The translations under genes were made by a program, and so were the position numbers. From Symsagittifera roscoffensis (lineage: Eukaryota; Xenacoelomorpha; Acoela; Convolutidae), in assembly GCF_963678635.1 (NCBI RefSeq), contig NC_087064.1:50920684-50984683 (forward strand): a DNA stretch of 64,000 nt, written 5' to 3'. Below, piece by piece: positions 22,211 to 32,600 of the stretch. Position 1 is the first letter of the stretch. The number at the start of each line of letters is the position of its first letter. The notes under the pieces are model-generated. The model did no database searches and was not told the DNA's origin. It saw only the letters and a list, made by a program, of their open reading frames with translations.

Positions 22211-25200
22211 GGGGTGCAGGGGCACCAGGCGATGATGCGCTTCGAGAAACGGAGGCAACGAGAAGATGAAACGATAGACAAGTTTCTCGATGATTTGGAA
22301 ATGCTGAGGAGACGCAGCCAACCGGACGAGTCAAACCGAAGGATGAACTTGGCCGTAGCCTTGAAATTTACCGATGGTGTGAAGAATGATGAACTTCGTA
22401 CGATGCTAGCAACGCATTACACACCACTATCAACCAATGCGCCAACACCGGAGGAGTTGAGGCTCAAATCAAAAGAGTATCTTTTGTTGAAACCTCCTTC
22501 GAGATCTGGATATTACAAGAACAATTATGGCAATTTTAACAACGGACCAGCAAACCAAGGGAACAATTGGTACAAACCGAGGGATGATATGGACAAGAGA
22601 CGCTCTTGTGCTAATTGCAGTTCAACGGACCATCATGTGTCAGCATGCCCAGCTTACAAACAAGGCATGAAAGCAATAGGCTTTAGCCTCGAGGACGAAG
22701 ATGCGTCAGAGTTGGACCATGAGGATTTCATGAGAGGAGTAATTGCGAAATTTGGCCCGAGGTGTTTCTTTTGCAACTTGGAAGGTCATTTTAAATCAGA
22801 TTGTCCGCAATTCTGGGATGCAGTGGCAGACATTAAGCATCCAAGACATGAAGAAGCGTTGTCAGGAGTGAAAGCCAGCAAGGCTCGACTTTTGAGTGAA
22901 GCAGAGGCACGCAGAAAGGATAAACCTCAAGAGCTGGCGGCAAAGAAAATGCAAGCGGTAATAGTGGAGACACGTGAGCCGGAACCAGCAACTGCGGCTC
23001 ACAACTTCAAGGTCGATTATAAGGCGGCCGCGAGGGATGCTCTAAATAGAGTGCAGCAGGAACTAGTGACAAAAGAGATCGAACAAAAAGTGAAACTTGA
23101 ACTGGAGAATGAAAAACTTCAGGAGCAACTGAATACCTTCGAAGCAACGGAGTTCGAGGAAACTAAAGCACCAAGCAGTTTGAGCATGAAGCTTAATGTG
23201 ATCTCCGGTCAGAGGTTCGGCATGGTGCCGCAAGGAAGCAAGATACAATCGATAATCTCAGTGGCTGGACATCAGGTGATCAGAAATCTGAGTGAACCAT
23301 CCGAGTTCACTTTGATGCATTTGGACACATATGCAGATTATCTGAGGCAGGTGGAGCCACGCACCGAGTCGAGAGCTGTGCGAGCACTGCTAACGACGGG
23401 TGGCCCTCGCATAAAGAAACTTCATGGACGCTACCTAGAGGTCTATGGGCCGTATCAAGTAATGCTGAATGTGGATGGAATCAGTATTTACACCAGGATT
23501 TATGTAACAACAGATGATGACCAAATGGGGCAGATCTATTTGGGAGAAGAGGAACTCAAAGTCCGCAGGATAGGCCCTGACGCCATGATGGAACAAGACG
23601 CAGTACACATTGGGTATGAAGCAGATGTGACCGCACATCTGCTCGACACCAACGGAACAAAAATCGGAGTCACGGGGCTTCTGGACACAGGAGCGGTGGT
23701 GAGTGTGATGCCGATAAAAACTTGGGAAAGAATGGGCTTCACGCGGGAAGATCTAATTCCAACGAATCTCCGACTGGCCGCCGCCAATCGAGGAGCTATC
23801 TACGTGGCCGGAAGAACACCAATAACGGTCCTCCACATGGGGGGACGGAATCTTTGGATGAGCTTCCTGGTGGTAGAGAATCTGGACGACGCCGACCATT
23901 TCATCTTGGGCAGAGATTTTGTCAGGAATTTTGACGTGATGATTGACTTGAACAACGGTCTGATACGGATTAGAAACCCGGACCAAAAGTATGTTAAGAG
24001 ACCAATTAATAGGATAATAACAGACAAAAATAAGGTACCAATTTTTTTAGATAGAAAAGTAAAATTACAACCAGGACAAGCTGTAGTAGCAATTTTTAGA
24101 ATGAGAAATTTGAATTCGTTAAGTGATAGTAAACAGGTTTGCTTAGTACCGAACCCAAATAGTCAAAGTTCGGTGATTTTAGGCCGGATCTTCTCGGTAA
24201 CGCGAAACGGACTGTGTGTCAATGTGTTGTTGAACACACTGGACACCACGGTTTCAATCCAGCGTGGAAAGAAGCTTGGCTACGATTTGCCGATGAGGAC
24301 CGACTATGAGGAGACACAAAACTTGAAGAAATATAGTGTGAAAGACTCTCCTTATCATGCCAATAAAGATAAAATTTTAAAGAGGATTAATGAATTAAAA
24401 TCTATTCATAAATTGTTTTCAATGAAATCCAAAACGGACGACGGCTTATCAAGCTGCTCGAATTTTCCGGAACGCCCCTCGTCATATGAACTAGAATCTG
24501 ACAAACCGGTTTTACCAGAGATAGAACATTTAGAAGGGAAAATAGGTGAGGGAGATTTCAAAATATTACGGGACCTCCTAAATCGGAACGCAGATGTATT
24601 TTCAAAACATAAGGCGGATATCGGTTGCTGTAATTTCGTCGAACACGAAATCGAACTAGAAGAAGGCGCCGTTCCCCATAGGGAAGGCGCAAGACGAATG
24701 ACGCCTTACAAATCGGAAGCGTGCCGAGCGGAAATAGAAATGTTGCTTGAATACGACATGATAGAACCTTCGAAATCGCCATGGGCTTGCGGAGTAGTAA
24801 TGGCGAAAAAGAAAGGGGGGCAGCTTAGATTTTGTTGCGACTTTCGTTACTTGAACGCGGTAACGATAAAAGATGCGTACCCGATACCGCGAATAGACGA
24901 GAGCCTATCTAAGCTTGGTGATGCCAAGTTCTTCACCACATTGGACTTAGGTTCTGCCTTCTGGCAGGTCCCTCTGCGAAAGAAGGTCAGAGAGAAGACC
25001 GGATTCGCGTGCGAGTTGGGATTGTACCAGTGGAAGAGGATGCCCTTCGGCTTGTGCAATGCAACGGCCACTTTTCAAAGACTGATGGCTCAGGCTTTGA
25101 CTGGAGTGACCAAGAAGTACGGGAACCTCGTGATGTGTTACGTGGATGACGTAGTCATAGCGACACCGACCCTGGAAGACCACATTGATAGGCTCGATGA

Positions 25201-26035
25201 GGTCTTTGGATGCATGAAAAGAGCAGGATTAAAGTGCAAACCATCGAAATGTGAAATCCCTAGGGACTCGATTAAGTACTTAGGAAGAATGGTGGATAGG
25301 CATGGTGTGAGGCCGGACCCGGAAGCAGTGGAAGTAGTGTTGACATGGAAAGCTCCCAGAACGGACACACAGCTCATGAGCTTCATAGGGTTTGCCAATT
25401 ACTACCAAGAATTCATTAAAGGATATGCGGACAAGGTGTATCCGATGCAGAAGCTGATGCGCAACAAAGGGAAGAAGTTCGAATGGAGCGATGAGGCACA
25501 AGTTGCTTTCGAGAACATAAAGCGGGAACTGTGCGAAGCGCCAGTGCTGGGCATGCCTACAGAAAAGGGCATGTATGTTCTCGACACAGACGCATCGGTG
25601 GTGGCCATCTCAGGAATCTTGCATCAAGAGCAAGAATGGAACGGAAGAACGGTTCTCCGTCCCATTGCATACGGCAGCAAGGTCTTGAGTGACACAGAGA
25701 TGAAATATGGCGCACCGAAAGCAGAAATGTTTGCAGTAGTCACCTTCGTGGAAAAGTACCGTGCATACTTGGGGAGCGCTCCCTTCAAGTTACGCGTGGA
25801 CAACAGAGCGTTATCCTGGTTGAAAACCTACTCGATGGATCAGAGTTATATTGGTAGATGGATAGTAAGATTGGATGGCTACCATATGATAATCGAACAT
25901 AGGATGCGTGATAAACACCAGAATGCTGACAGCCTCAGCAAGAAAACTGAGTTCTATGAAAGATTGGAGCAGAAACAGGCCAATCAGGCGGAAATCAAAG
26001 GAGGGATTCTCGTTTCTGGACAAAGAAACTTATGA
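22211..26035 (+). CDS. gag-pol: Copy 2 gag C-terminus, protease, reverse transcriptase, RNase H
   Basis: Continues gag in frame. Order: end of the capsid-like domain (MRFEKRRQREDETIDKFL); two CCHC zinc knuckles of C-x2-C-x4-H-x4-C form (22607-22648 and 22763-22804); a coiled linker; aspartic protease with LLDTGAVVSVM (catalytic Asp codon 23684-23686) and HFILGRDF; RT with FCCDFRYLN, TLDLGSAFWQVP, RMPFGLCNAT and the YVDD box at 25139-25150; RNase H with LDTDASVVAISGILHQ and RVDNRALSWL. The real frame is lost near 26000, where seven bases replace six found in copy 1. Residues after that point to 26035 are out of frame. This polyprotein makes the virus-like particle and copies its RNA into DNA. 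Confidence 0.92.
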   Translation, partial: GVQGHQAMMRFEKRRQREDETIDKFLDDLEMLRRRSQPDESNRRMNLAVALKFTDGVKNDELRTMLATHYTPLSTNAPTPEELRLKSKEYLLLKPPSRSGYYKNNYGNFNNGPANQGNNWYKPRDDMDKRRSCANCSSTDHHVSACPAYKQGMKAIGFSLEDEDASELDHEDFMRGVIAKFGPRCFFCNLEGHFKSDCPQFWDAVADIKHPRHEEALSGVKASKARLLSEAEARRKDKPQELAAKKMQAVIVETREPEPATAAHNFKVDYKAAARDALNRVQQELVTKEIEQKVKLELENEKLQEQLNTFEATEFEETKAPSSLSMKLNVISGQRFGMVPQGSKIQSIISVAGHQVIRNLSEPSEFTLMHLDTYADYLRQVEPRTESRAVRALLTTGGPRIKKLHGRYLEVYGPYQVMLNVDGISIYTRIYVTTDDDQMGQIYLGEEELKVRRIGPDAMMEQDAVHIGYEADVTAHLLDTNGTKIGVTGLLDTGAVVSVMPIKTWERMGFTREDLIPTNLRLAAANRGAIYVAGRTPITVLHMGGRNLWMSFLVVENLDDADHFILGRDFVRNFDVMIDLNNGLIRIRNPDQKYVKRPINRIITDKNKVPIFLDRKVKLQPGQAVVAIFRMRNLNSLSDSKQVCLVPNPNSQSSVILGRIFSVTRNGLCVNVLLNTLDTTVSIQRGKKLGYDLPMRTDYEETQNLKKYSVKDSPYHANKDKILKRINELKSIHKLFSMKSKTDDGLSSCSNFPERPSSYELESDKPVLPEIEHLEGKIGEGDFKILRDLLNRNADVFSKHKADIGCCNFVEHEIELEEGAVPHREGARRMTPYKSEACRAEIEMLLEYDMIEPSKSPWACGVVMAKKKGGQLRFCCDFRYLNAVTIKDAYPIPRIDESLSKLGDAKFFTTLDLGSAFWQVPLRKKVREKTGFACELGLYQWKRMPFGLCNATATFQRLMAQALTGVTKKYGNLVMCYVDDVVIATPTLEDHIDRLDEVFGCMKRAGLKCKPSKCEIPRDSIKYLGRMVDRHGVRPDPEAVEVVLTWKAPRTDTQLMSFIGFANYYQEFIKGYADKVYPMQKLMRNKGKKFEWSDEAQVAFENIKRELCEAPVLGMPTEKGMYVLDTDASVVAISGILHQEQEWNGRTVLRPIAYGSKVLSDTEMKYGAPKAEMFAVVTFVEKYRAYLGSAPFKLRVDNRALSWLKTYSMDQSYIGRWIVRLDGYHMIIEHRMRDKHQNADSLSKKTEFYERLEQKQANQAEIKGGILVSGQRNL

Positions 26036-28184
26036 AGCTCTTCCCTTAAAGAGATGGTTGGATAAGTCTGGACATCCAATTCCAGGGCACCCTGAGTTAC
26101 CTGTGGAGAAAGCAGCTGAGATAAAGATCCTGTCCAAGAAGGACCCGGTCCCCTTGGATTTGTTGCTGCGCTCGAACCTGGTCCAGCAAGAACTCTCTCG
26201 CATGAATATAAACAACCTCTCATTATTGGATAAAACGGTGCAGGTCACACCACAAGTGATGCGGATGCTGGGTGGATTGTTAGAAAGAGAAGTGACCAGA
26301 GATGACCCCGAGTGGACAGCTGCAGTGGCATCGCTAACAGTCAGTGAGAAAGTGAAGATCATGCCGTCCAGACGACAGCACGAAGAGAATGAGAGGGATT
26401 GTAGGACAATAGTTCAGCAACTAGTATCCTCAATACCCCAAGAGATTTTAACCAATACTTCTTACGGACAGAAAGAACAGGAAAGCAGCAAGCGAAAGAA
26501 AACCGTCACCTTCGTGGACCAGGATAAGGAAGGTAAAAAGGTACAACAAAATCGGCTGCAAGACTATTTGTCCGGGGAGACGAATGATGAAAAGAACCAG
26601 CGATCACAAGATCAACACCCGGGAAAAGAAAATTTGTCCGGGGAGTCTGAGATAGACGAGAAAATTCCTGATGAGAAACAGGACCTAGAGAACAAGGTTT
26701 TGTCAGGGGAGTTCATATGGATGCGAAGAAGGCACAGACATGATCTGGAGGAGCGTGCAGTCTCCAGCACAACCTCTTCGACGGATGATGATTCCCGAAA
26801 CTCAGGAATGGACACCTATTCAGAGAGGAACTCGAGTTCGGGATCAGAACTGTCAGAACTAGCGATACACACGCTACTAGTGGAAACTCGGGCAAGGGAC
26901 CTGGACAGAGAGGTGTATCAGGACCCTGACAGCGATCGCTACCTTATACCAAGCGAAAGAGTCTTTGACAACGCAGCGGATGACTTAGAAACGCTAGCGG
27001 TATCGAAACGTTCGATAAGCCTGTTGCCGCAGAAAGAGGTAGTCAGGACTGATCTTCAGCCGTTTGAACAAGAAACACAACCGTTGGCGAAGATTTGGTG
27101 CGTTAAGATGGAAGAAGACACACATCAGCCCAACGAGCTGAATAGTCAGATGAGGGTCATGAAGACATGCTTGAAGGCGAGATACAGACTCTCGGACCTT
27201 CTAAGAGCGCAGAGAAATGATCGCATGACAAGCAACCTGAAAAGGTGGATCGAGAATGGTTCTCCGGATAAAGGGGACCTCGAGGAGGATAGTTATCGCA
27301 TCCTGAGACAATACTTCATGCAGAAGGAAGGGAGGTTATATTTGAACAAGGACGGGATCGTGGCTTGCAAAAGAAGAGAGGAAGACAGAGTCCTATACAA
27401 GTATAACGCGATAGTGTTACCGCAACTCTATCAGACAGAACTATTATTCAGGTCACATGATCAGATGGGCCATCAGGGGATCGACAAAGTATATCAGAGG
27501 ATCCTGAAGCGCTTTGAGTGGCCTGGGATGAAAAAGGCATGCGAGAAATGGGTAACAGCATGTCTGTCATGCCAACAGGTCAAGGATCCAAGGAAGTTGC
27601 GATTTCCTTTACAATCGATCGAGTCGTCTGAATTCAACGAGGTGGTGCAGATAGATCACCAAAAGATATGCATGACAGACAATGGTTATAATCAGGTGCT
27701 GGTCATGATAGATCATTTCACGAAGTATGCAGAGGCCGTGCCCTGCATAACTGCCTCGGCGGAAGAGACATGCGACCACCTGATCAATACGTGGATAGCA
27801 AGACATGGTTGTCCGATGACGTTTCAATCGGATAATGGAACAGCTTTCGTAGGAGAGCTTACGAAAGAGCTTATGAGACGCTCACAGGTTGCTCAGGCTC
27901 ACTCCACGACATACCACCCTCAGACTAATGGCTTAGTGGAAAGACAGAACAGGACGTTAGTGTCGATGCTGAGAGTATATTGTTCCAGGTACATGACTGA
28001 TTGGGACAGATACCTTCCACAGGTGATGGGAGCATATAATAGCACGCAACACTCCACCACTGGAGTCAGTCCACACATGATGCTAACTGGACACGAAAAG
28101 TCTTTACTCTTAACCTTCTTCTACCCAGGAGCTTGGAACCGGATCTTCCGTTCACCATACAGACTCGTCAGAAGGACGGGATGA
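26000..28184 (+). CDS. pol: Copy 2 connector and integrase (core intact, C-terminus deleted)
   Basis: After the one-base insertion near 26000 the pol frame continues here. A roughly 480-residue charged connector includes LSGE three times. Integrase follows: H-x4-H (HDQMGH near 27458-27475) with C-x2-C (CLSC), then the catalytic triad Asp (codon 27654), Asp (27831) and Glu (27939). The last two are 35 residues apart, the canonical DD35E spacing. YHPQTNGLVERQNR is typical. After LTFFYP (about 28125) the homology to copy 1's C-terminal module stops and the reading passes out of frame, so the GPY/F-like module is deleted. The core is intact but the enzyme is probably impaired. Confidence 0.9.
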
Positions 28185-29242
28185 GACCAAGAAAGAAATA
28201 CAATCCTTACGGTGACGACTTTGTAGTGGATAGGATAGATCTAAAGAAAATAGTGGAGGAAGTAGTGGGTTTAGAGGAAATAACTGTGTCACAAGACATT
28301 GACATAGTCGATGATCACAACGATGAGTGGGTTGACGACTGGTCGAAACCCGAGGTAGAATTCGACGATGAGCAACAGCAGTCATATGAACGAGACCTGA
28401 CGAACCTGCGTGTCTTAGAGTGGCTGAATGAAACAACCTCGGATCCAGAGGAGACCAGCGTCACGATTCAAGACGTAGATCGTGAAAGCATGAGATACAT
28501 CAAGACTGAACGAGATGATCCTTCCTGGGCTGCCCAGGAAGGACGATTACTCATTCCAGCTTCTAACCTTGACTTGATACCCGGTATGCGATCGACGGGG
28601 ACGTCGATGGATATTTTTGTCCGGGGAGTGGGGGTAGGACTTACCCACACTGAAAACTTGATAATAAAAAAATTAAGAATAGCAAGAGAAACAGGAGACT
28701 TAGAAGCAGAAACAGGCAAAGAACCTAAGAAACCGGACATAGGCAGGGTAGTTGAGTCATATTTTAACCTACCAAATGAATATTCAAGTAGCATAATACT
28801 AACAGACAGTGATTTCATACTCACAAATAGAACATGTGCGATAGCAATCACAGCAGACATGAGTTTTAGGACAGCGTTAGCGGCAGATTTTAAGAGAGAA
28901 TATAAAAACATAGAATTCCTATGGAAGCAAAGACCAGGAGTAGGGGGCGTAGCAGCCTTACCTCCGGCGGCGACGTCACAGTTACCGGGACAAAACCTAT
29001 GCTTCTTGGTGACGAGGGCGACGGAGAAGCAGCACGTGGACCCAGAGAACCTAGTCTTGTCCTTGACAAGGTTGAGAGACTTCCTCGTGAAAATGGACGT
29101 GAAGGAGCTCTCGCTTCCAGTGTACGATCCAAACAGAGGAAGATTGCATCCTCGGGAATGGTACGCGCTTGTACACGTGATATTCTCTGATACGAACATA
29201 CAAGTATATCTACATAAGAAATATTACTTAAGTATAGGCTGA
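28133..29242 (+). CDS. Copy 2 acidic linker and macro-like domain
   Basis: Uninterrupted reading to TGA 29240. It starts inside the deletion-shifted overlap with pol, so the tabulated start is not a true initiation codon; in copy 1 this region is in frame with integrase. Order: KKYNPYGDDFVVDRI, an acidic stretch, GTSMDIFVRGVGVGLTHTENL (about 28596-28660), ILTDSDFIL, then a roughly 140-residue macro-like fold ending YLHKKYYLSIG. The blocks ITADMSF...ADFKREY, LCFLVTRATEKQHVDPENL and SLPVYDPNRGRLHPREW follow the order of TARG1/OARD1-type macro domains. TARG1's catalytic Lys position reads Arg and its GCGLD loop reads DPNRG. ADP-ribose hydrolysis is therefore doubtful; binding is possible. Confidence 0.75.
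   Translation: MEPDLPFTIQTRQKDGMRPRKKYNPYGDDFVVDRIDLKKIVEEVVGLEEITVSQDIDIVDDHNDEWVDDWSKPEVEFDDEQQQSYERDLTNLRVLEWLNETTSDPEETSVTIQDVDRESMRYIKTERDDPSWAAQEGRLLIPASNLDLIPGMRSTGTSMDIFVRGVGVGLTHTENLIIKKLRIARETGDLEAETGKEPKKPDIGRVVESYFNLPNEYSSSIILTDSDFILTNRTCAIAITADMSFRTALAADFKREYKNIEFLWKQRPGVGGVAALPPAATSQLPGQNLCFLVTRATEKQHVDPENLVLSLTRLRDFLVKMDVKELSLPVYDPNRGRLHPREWYALVHVIFSDTNIQVYLHKKYYLSIG
28615..28637 (+). promoter_or_regulatory. Internal polypurine-tract-like motif, copy 2
   Basis: TTTGTCCGGGGAGTGGGGG followed by TAGG, as in copy 1 at 4487-4509. The surrounding 50 bases differ at only a handful of sites although the rest of the two copies is much more diverged. The core matches the sequence touching the 3' LTR. 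Confidence 0.5.
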
Positions 29243-29638
29243 GTGATGTGCGAGAGGGTGTTAGGCCAAAGACTAAGTTGTGTGTAATATGTGATATGTG
29301 TGTTATGTTATGTTATGTGTTAGGTTATTAAGATCATGGGTAAGTAGGGGTTAGTGACCATGAACAACTAAATGACGATCTTGGGAATAGATCCAAAGTT
29401 TGGACTGTCCAATCTTAGGTCAAATTCCAAAATTTTAGAAACCAATTGATATTAATAAATTTTAGGATAAATATCTTTTTATCTGAACTGTCTTTAAGCA
29501 AATTTTATCGATATATGTTAAGGTGAAACTGACAAGTGTGACATTCGTGATTTCTTTTCTAGATCCTGATTGATCATTTAAATTACTGACTTGAGTCAAA
29601 TCATCAAATCGAATCAAATCAAACTTGGAAAGAATAGA
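29243..29638 (+). promoter_or_regulatory. Copy 2 spacer with possible 3' splice site before the second ORF
   Basis: About 400 AT-rich bases with a TGTTATGTTATGT microsatellite. At 29536-29546 it contains TGTGACATTCG, identical to the first 11 bases of the LTR, followed by TTTCTTTTCTAG ending at 29562, a good 3' splice-site-like pyrimidine tract plus AG. The second ORF's ATG is at 29639. A spliced subgenomic RNA would explain how it is expressed. A promoter is also possible. Confidence 0.45.
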
Positions 29639-32600
29639 ATGGACAACTTTAACCTGGATGAATTGATGGACCTGGCAGAGGCATATGTAGGACCGATGGT
29701 AGATGCGATCTATCGTCGGCTGATCGAACGAGACTTCGCTCTGGAGGACCCAGAGGTGGTCATGTTGCTGACCGCCCTGATCAACATCTTGGGGCACGAC
29801 AACCGTGGGGACCGCCCCACGGAAGTCCTGTTGATGGCAGCATATGGAGAAAGAGGAGTACTAGACCGCCCGAACATGAGAGTGATGAGGTGGAGAAACG
29901 GGACTCTCTCAGGGAGTGACTTGGCGAATGAGCCTGGATTGGGAAGTTCTAGGACTTACCAACCAGGTGAGATGCCAATGCCCTCCAAGCCCAAACCTGG
30001 GTTGACGAGAATGCATCGAGAATGCATCGAGAATGCGTCTGGTTCACCACTGAGAGCAGCTGTGCCACCAAAAAGGGCGAAAGTAACACAGAAGGTTCAG
30101 ACGAACCAAACCATACAAGATCTGGACGAGATGAACGATCAGCTGAGAAGTACGAAGAAGGAGCTGGACGAGATGACCAAAAGCATGCTCCAGATGGAGG
30201 AAGACCGGGACATGTGGAGAAAGTTGTTTGAAGACTGCAACAAAAAGCAGGGTCAAGAGATCGAGCGCTTAAAGCAGGAATACAAAGAGCGATCGGAGCA
30301 GGTGGCGTTGACAAAGGCCGTGGAGAAAGTGATACCTGCAAGGGATATTCCTCGTGGGCAGTCCCCGATGGAGCTCTTGACGCCTCGAGAAATGAGTCAA
30401 ACAACGGAGACACGACCTCCAGTAGAGACAAATCGAGTAACGATCCCGGATCCTAGTGACACCTTGAGTGACCCCGTCGTAGAACAGACAGTGAGGAAAC
30501 TGATAGAGACAGCTGGACGACTGGTCGCTAACAAGAATGCGCCAGGTTCCGGGGTGACTGCACCCTATGGAACGATTGACGATACGGGCAGAGTACAACT
30601 CTCCCAGACCGTGATCAGACAAGGGATACGTAACGTGACACCACTCATGGGGAGCTCGAGAATCCCAGAGAGGAAAGTACGAAAGATGCCAGCGAAGAAA
30701 GTGTCTCGCATAATAGACGTGCAGAAGAATAATCAATTGAAATATAATTTCACGGGAGTTCCGGAGACAGATCCGAGGGCCTGCTTCAATCGAGCTACCT
30801 GGAGCCCAGCTGTGAACCTGCAGCAACCACCACTCGGGACATCTCATCTGATACTGGGAGACAGCTTGGTCAGAGTGCTGTCAAATTTGAGGACCTCGTG
30901 GGTCACCACGGTGATGGCCTTTGGAGGAGCGACGATAGCCCAATTATATCGGATGGTGGAACTGATGAATCCAGGGAGGATTCCCAATGTGATGATCTTA
31001 GTTGGGACGAATGACATCTCCAGAGGTTCAGACGAGCAAGAAGCACTATGGGAGTCAATGATGGTGTGTTTGTTTACTACCCTCTGGCAGAAATTCAGTT
31101 GCGCTGTACTGACCGTTTGCACTGTGCCAATGAATACGAGAAGCCTGACAGCCTCAGGAAGAAGGCACAACGAGGGAGTCGTAAGATGGAACAACATCTT
31201 GAGGAACCTAGCAAGTCGAAATGCCGGAAGAATGATCCTCATGGACATCGAACATGAGTTGAGAGCCATGGATCAGGCCAGACTGACCACGGATGGCATC
31301 CACTTCGACAGTATTGAAGGACAAGCTTGGTTGAATCGAGTGTTCCAAGAGCGGTTGGACGAGCTGGAAGCAGAACTCTTTGACACAGGAGTGCTGAAGG
31401 AAGAGGGAACGGTGAGTGATGCGGTGATTACCACCTTTGTGCCTCCTAGCCTGGAAACACGCTTGGGTACGGTCCCAGCCGTCACGAATTACCGGCAACA
31501 AAGCTCCAGCGAACCAGGTCGAAGAACAGACGTGCAGGATCGGTTGGGAGAAGCACCGATGAGGAGGACAATTCATCCTAGGAGAAGGATAGGACCTGTC
31601 AACCAACCAATCGAAGAAGTAGCAGGCACATCTAGATCGGACACTAGGTCGGAGACGACGAGTACCAGTCGAGAGGAGAGACCGAGCAGAGGCTCATTGT
31701 TGTGGTCGAGATCCATACCGTCTCCTTGGCATATATACAAAGACGAACTAATGAAGCTGGACCTGCAGAGAGTAAGCTTCATCGAAGATGCAAGGAGGAT
31801 GCTGAATGGAGCGATGCTATCCGTCAGCAGATTGTACTCAATAACCGGCGTAGACTGGTTGATAGCCGCTAGCATAAATTTCAGCTCCACGACGGCCTTG
31901 AGATTTGCTGACTTGGAGGGACTGCCCTCTAACAACACGATGGGACCAGTGAATGCGAGACCGTTGCAAGATGTGAGGTTGAACCATGATGAGGGGAATG
32001 GTGAAGAGAGACAAGGAAGATTCCTGACAACGAGAGCGCCGATTGGACAACACGTGAAGATATTCAAGCAGCTGACGACACCCCCTGTTCATGTGAAGGA
32101 AAGAGTGTACCCAAAACTAGTGAACCAAGATGGTGATGCCCAGAGATATGGCGGGTTGACAGCGATAAAGAAAGATGAAACCATCTTCGCCGCCTATGAC
32201 AAAGCAGAGATGAGGAAGGCCAAAATCATGGTAGTAGCGAATTCAGAGTTCGTGTACACCTCCAAGTCTTTGTTTTGGCCGGACGTCATAATGTTGGCTG
32301 CGGTTGACCTAGACCTATTGCAATCAGTGTCTTTGGCTATAGGGGTACAAAGGCAGACAGACATGAACCCAATAACGATTGTGTTTGCTGGCATCAATGA
32401 CCATCTACACAGTAGAGGTTTTCTGAGCAGGCTCAGAGATCCTGCAACAGCAGAAAACGCAGTATGGCCAGCAATAAAAGACATCCTGGAGTCGATGGGT
32501 GAAGTGGTGGATGCGACGAAGGAGGGGTCATTCAATAAAGTGGCGTTGGGAGTAGTATTCGCGTTGTCTCCGGGATATGCACATATCCCGGATGGACTGA

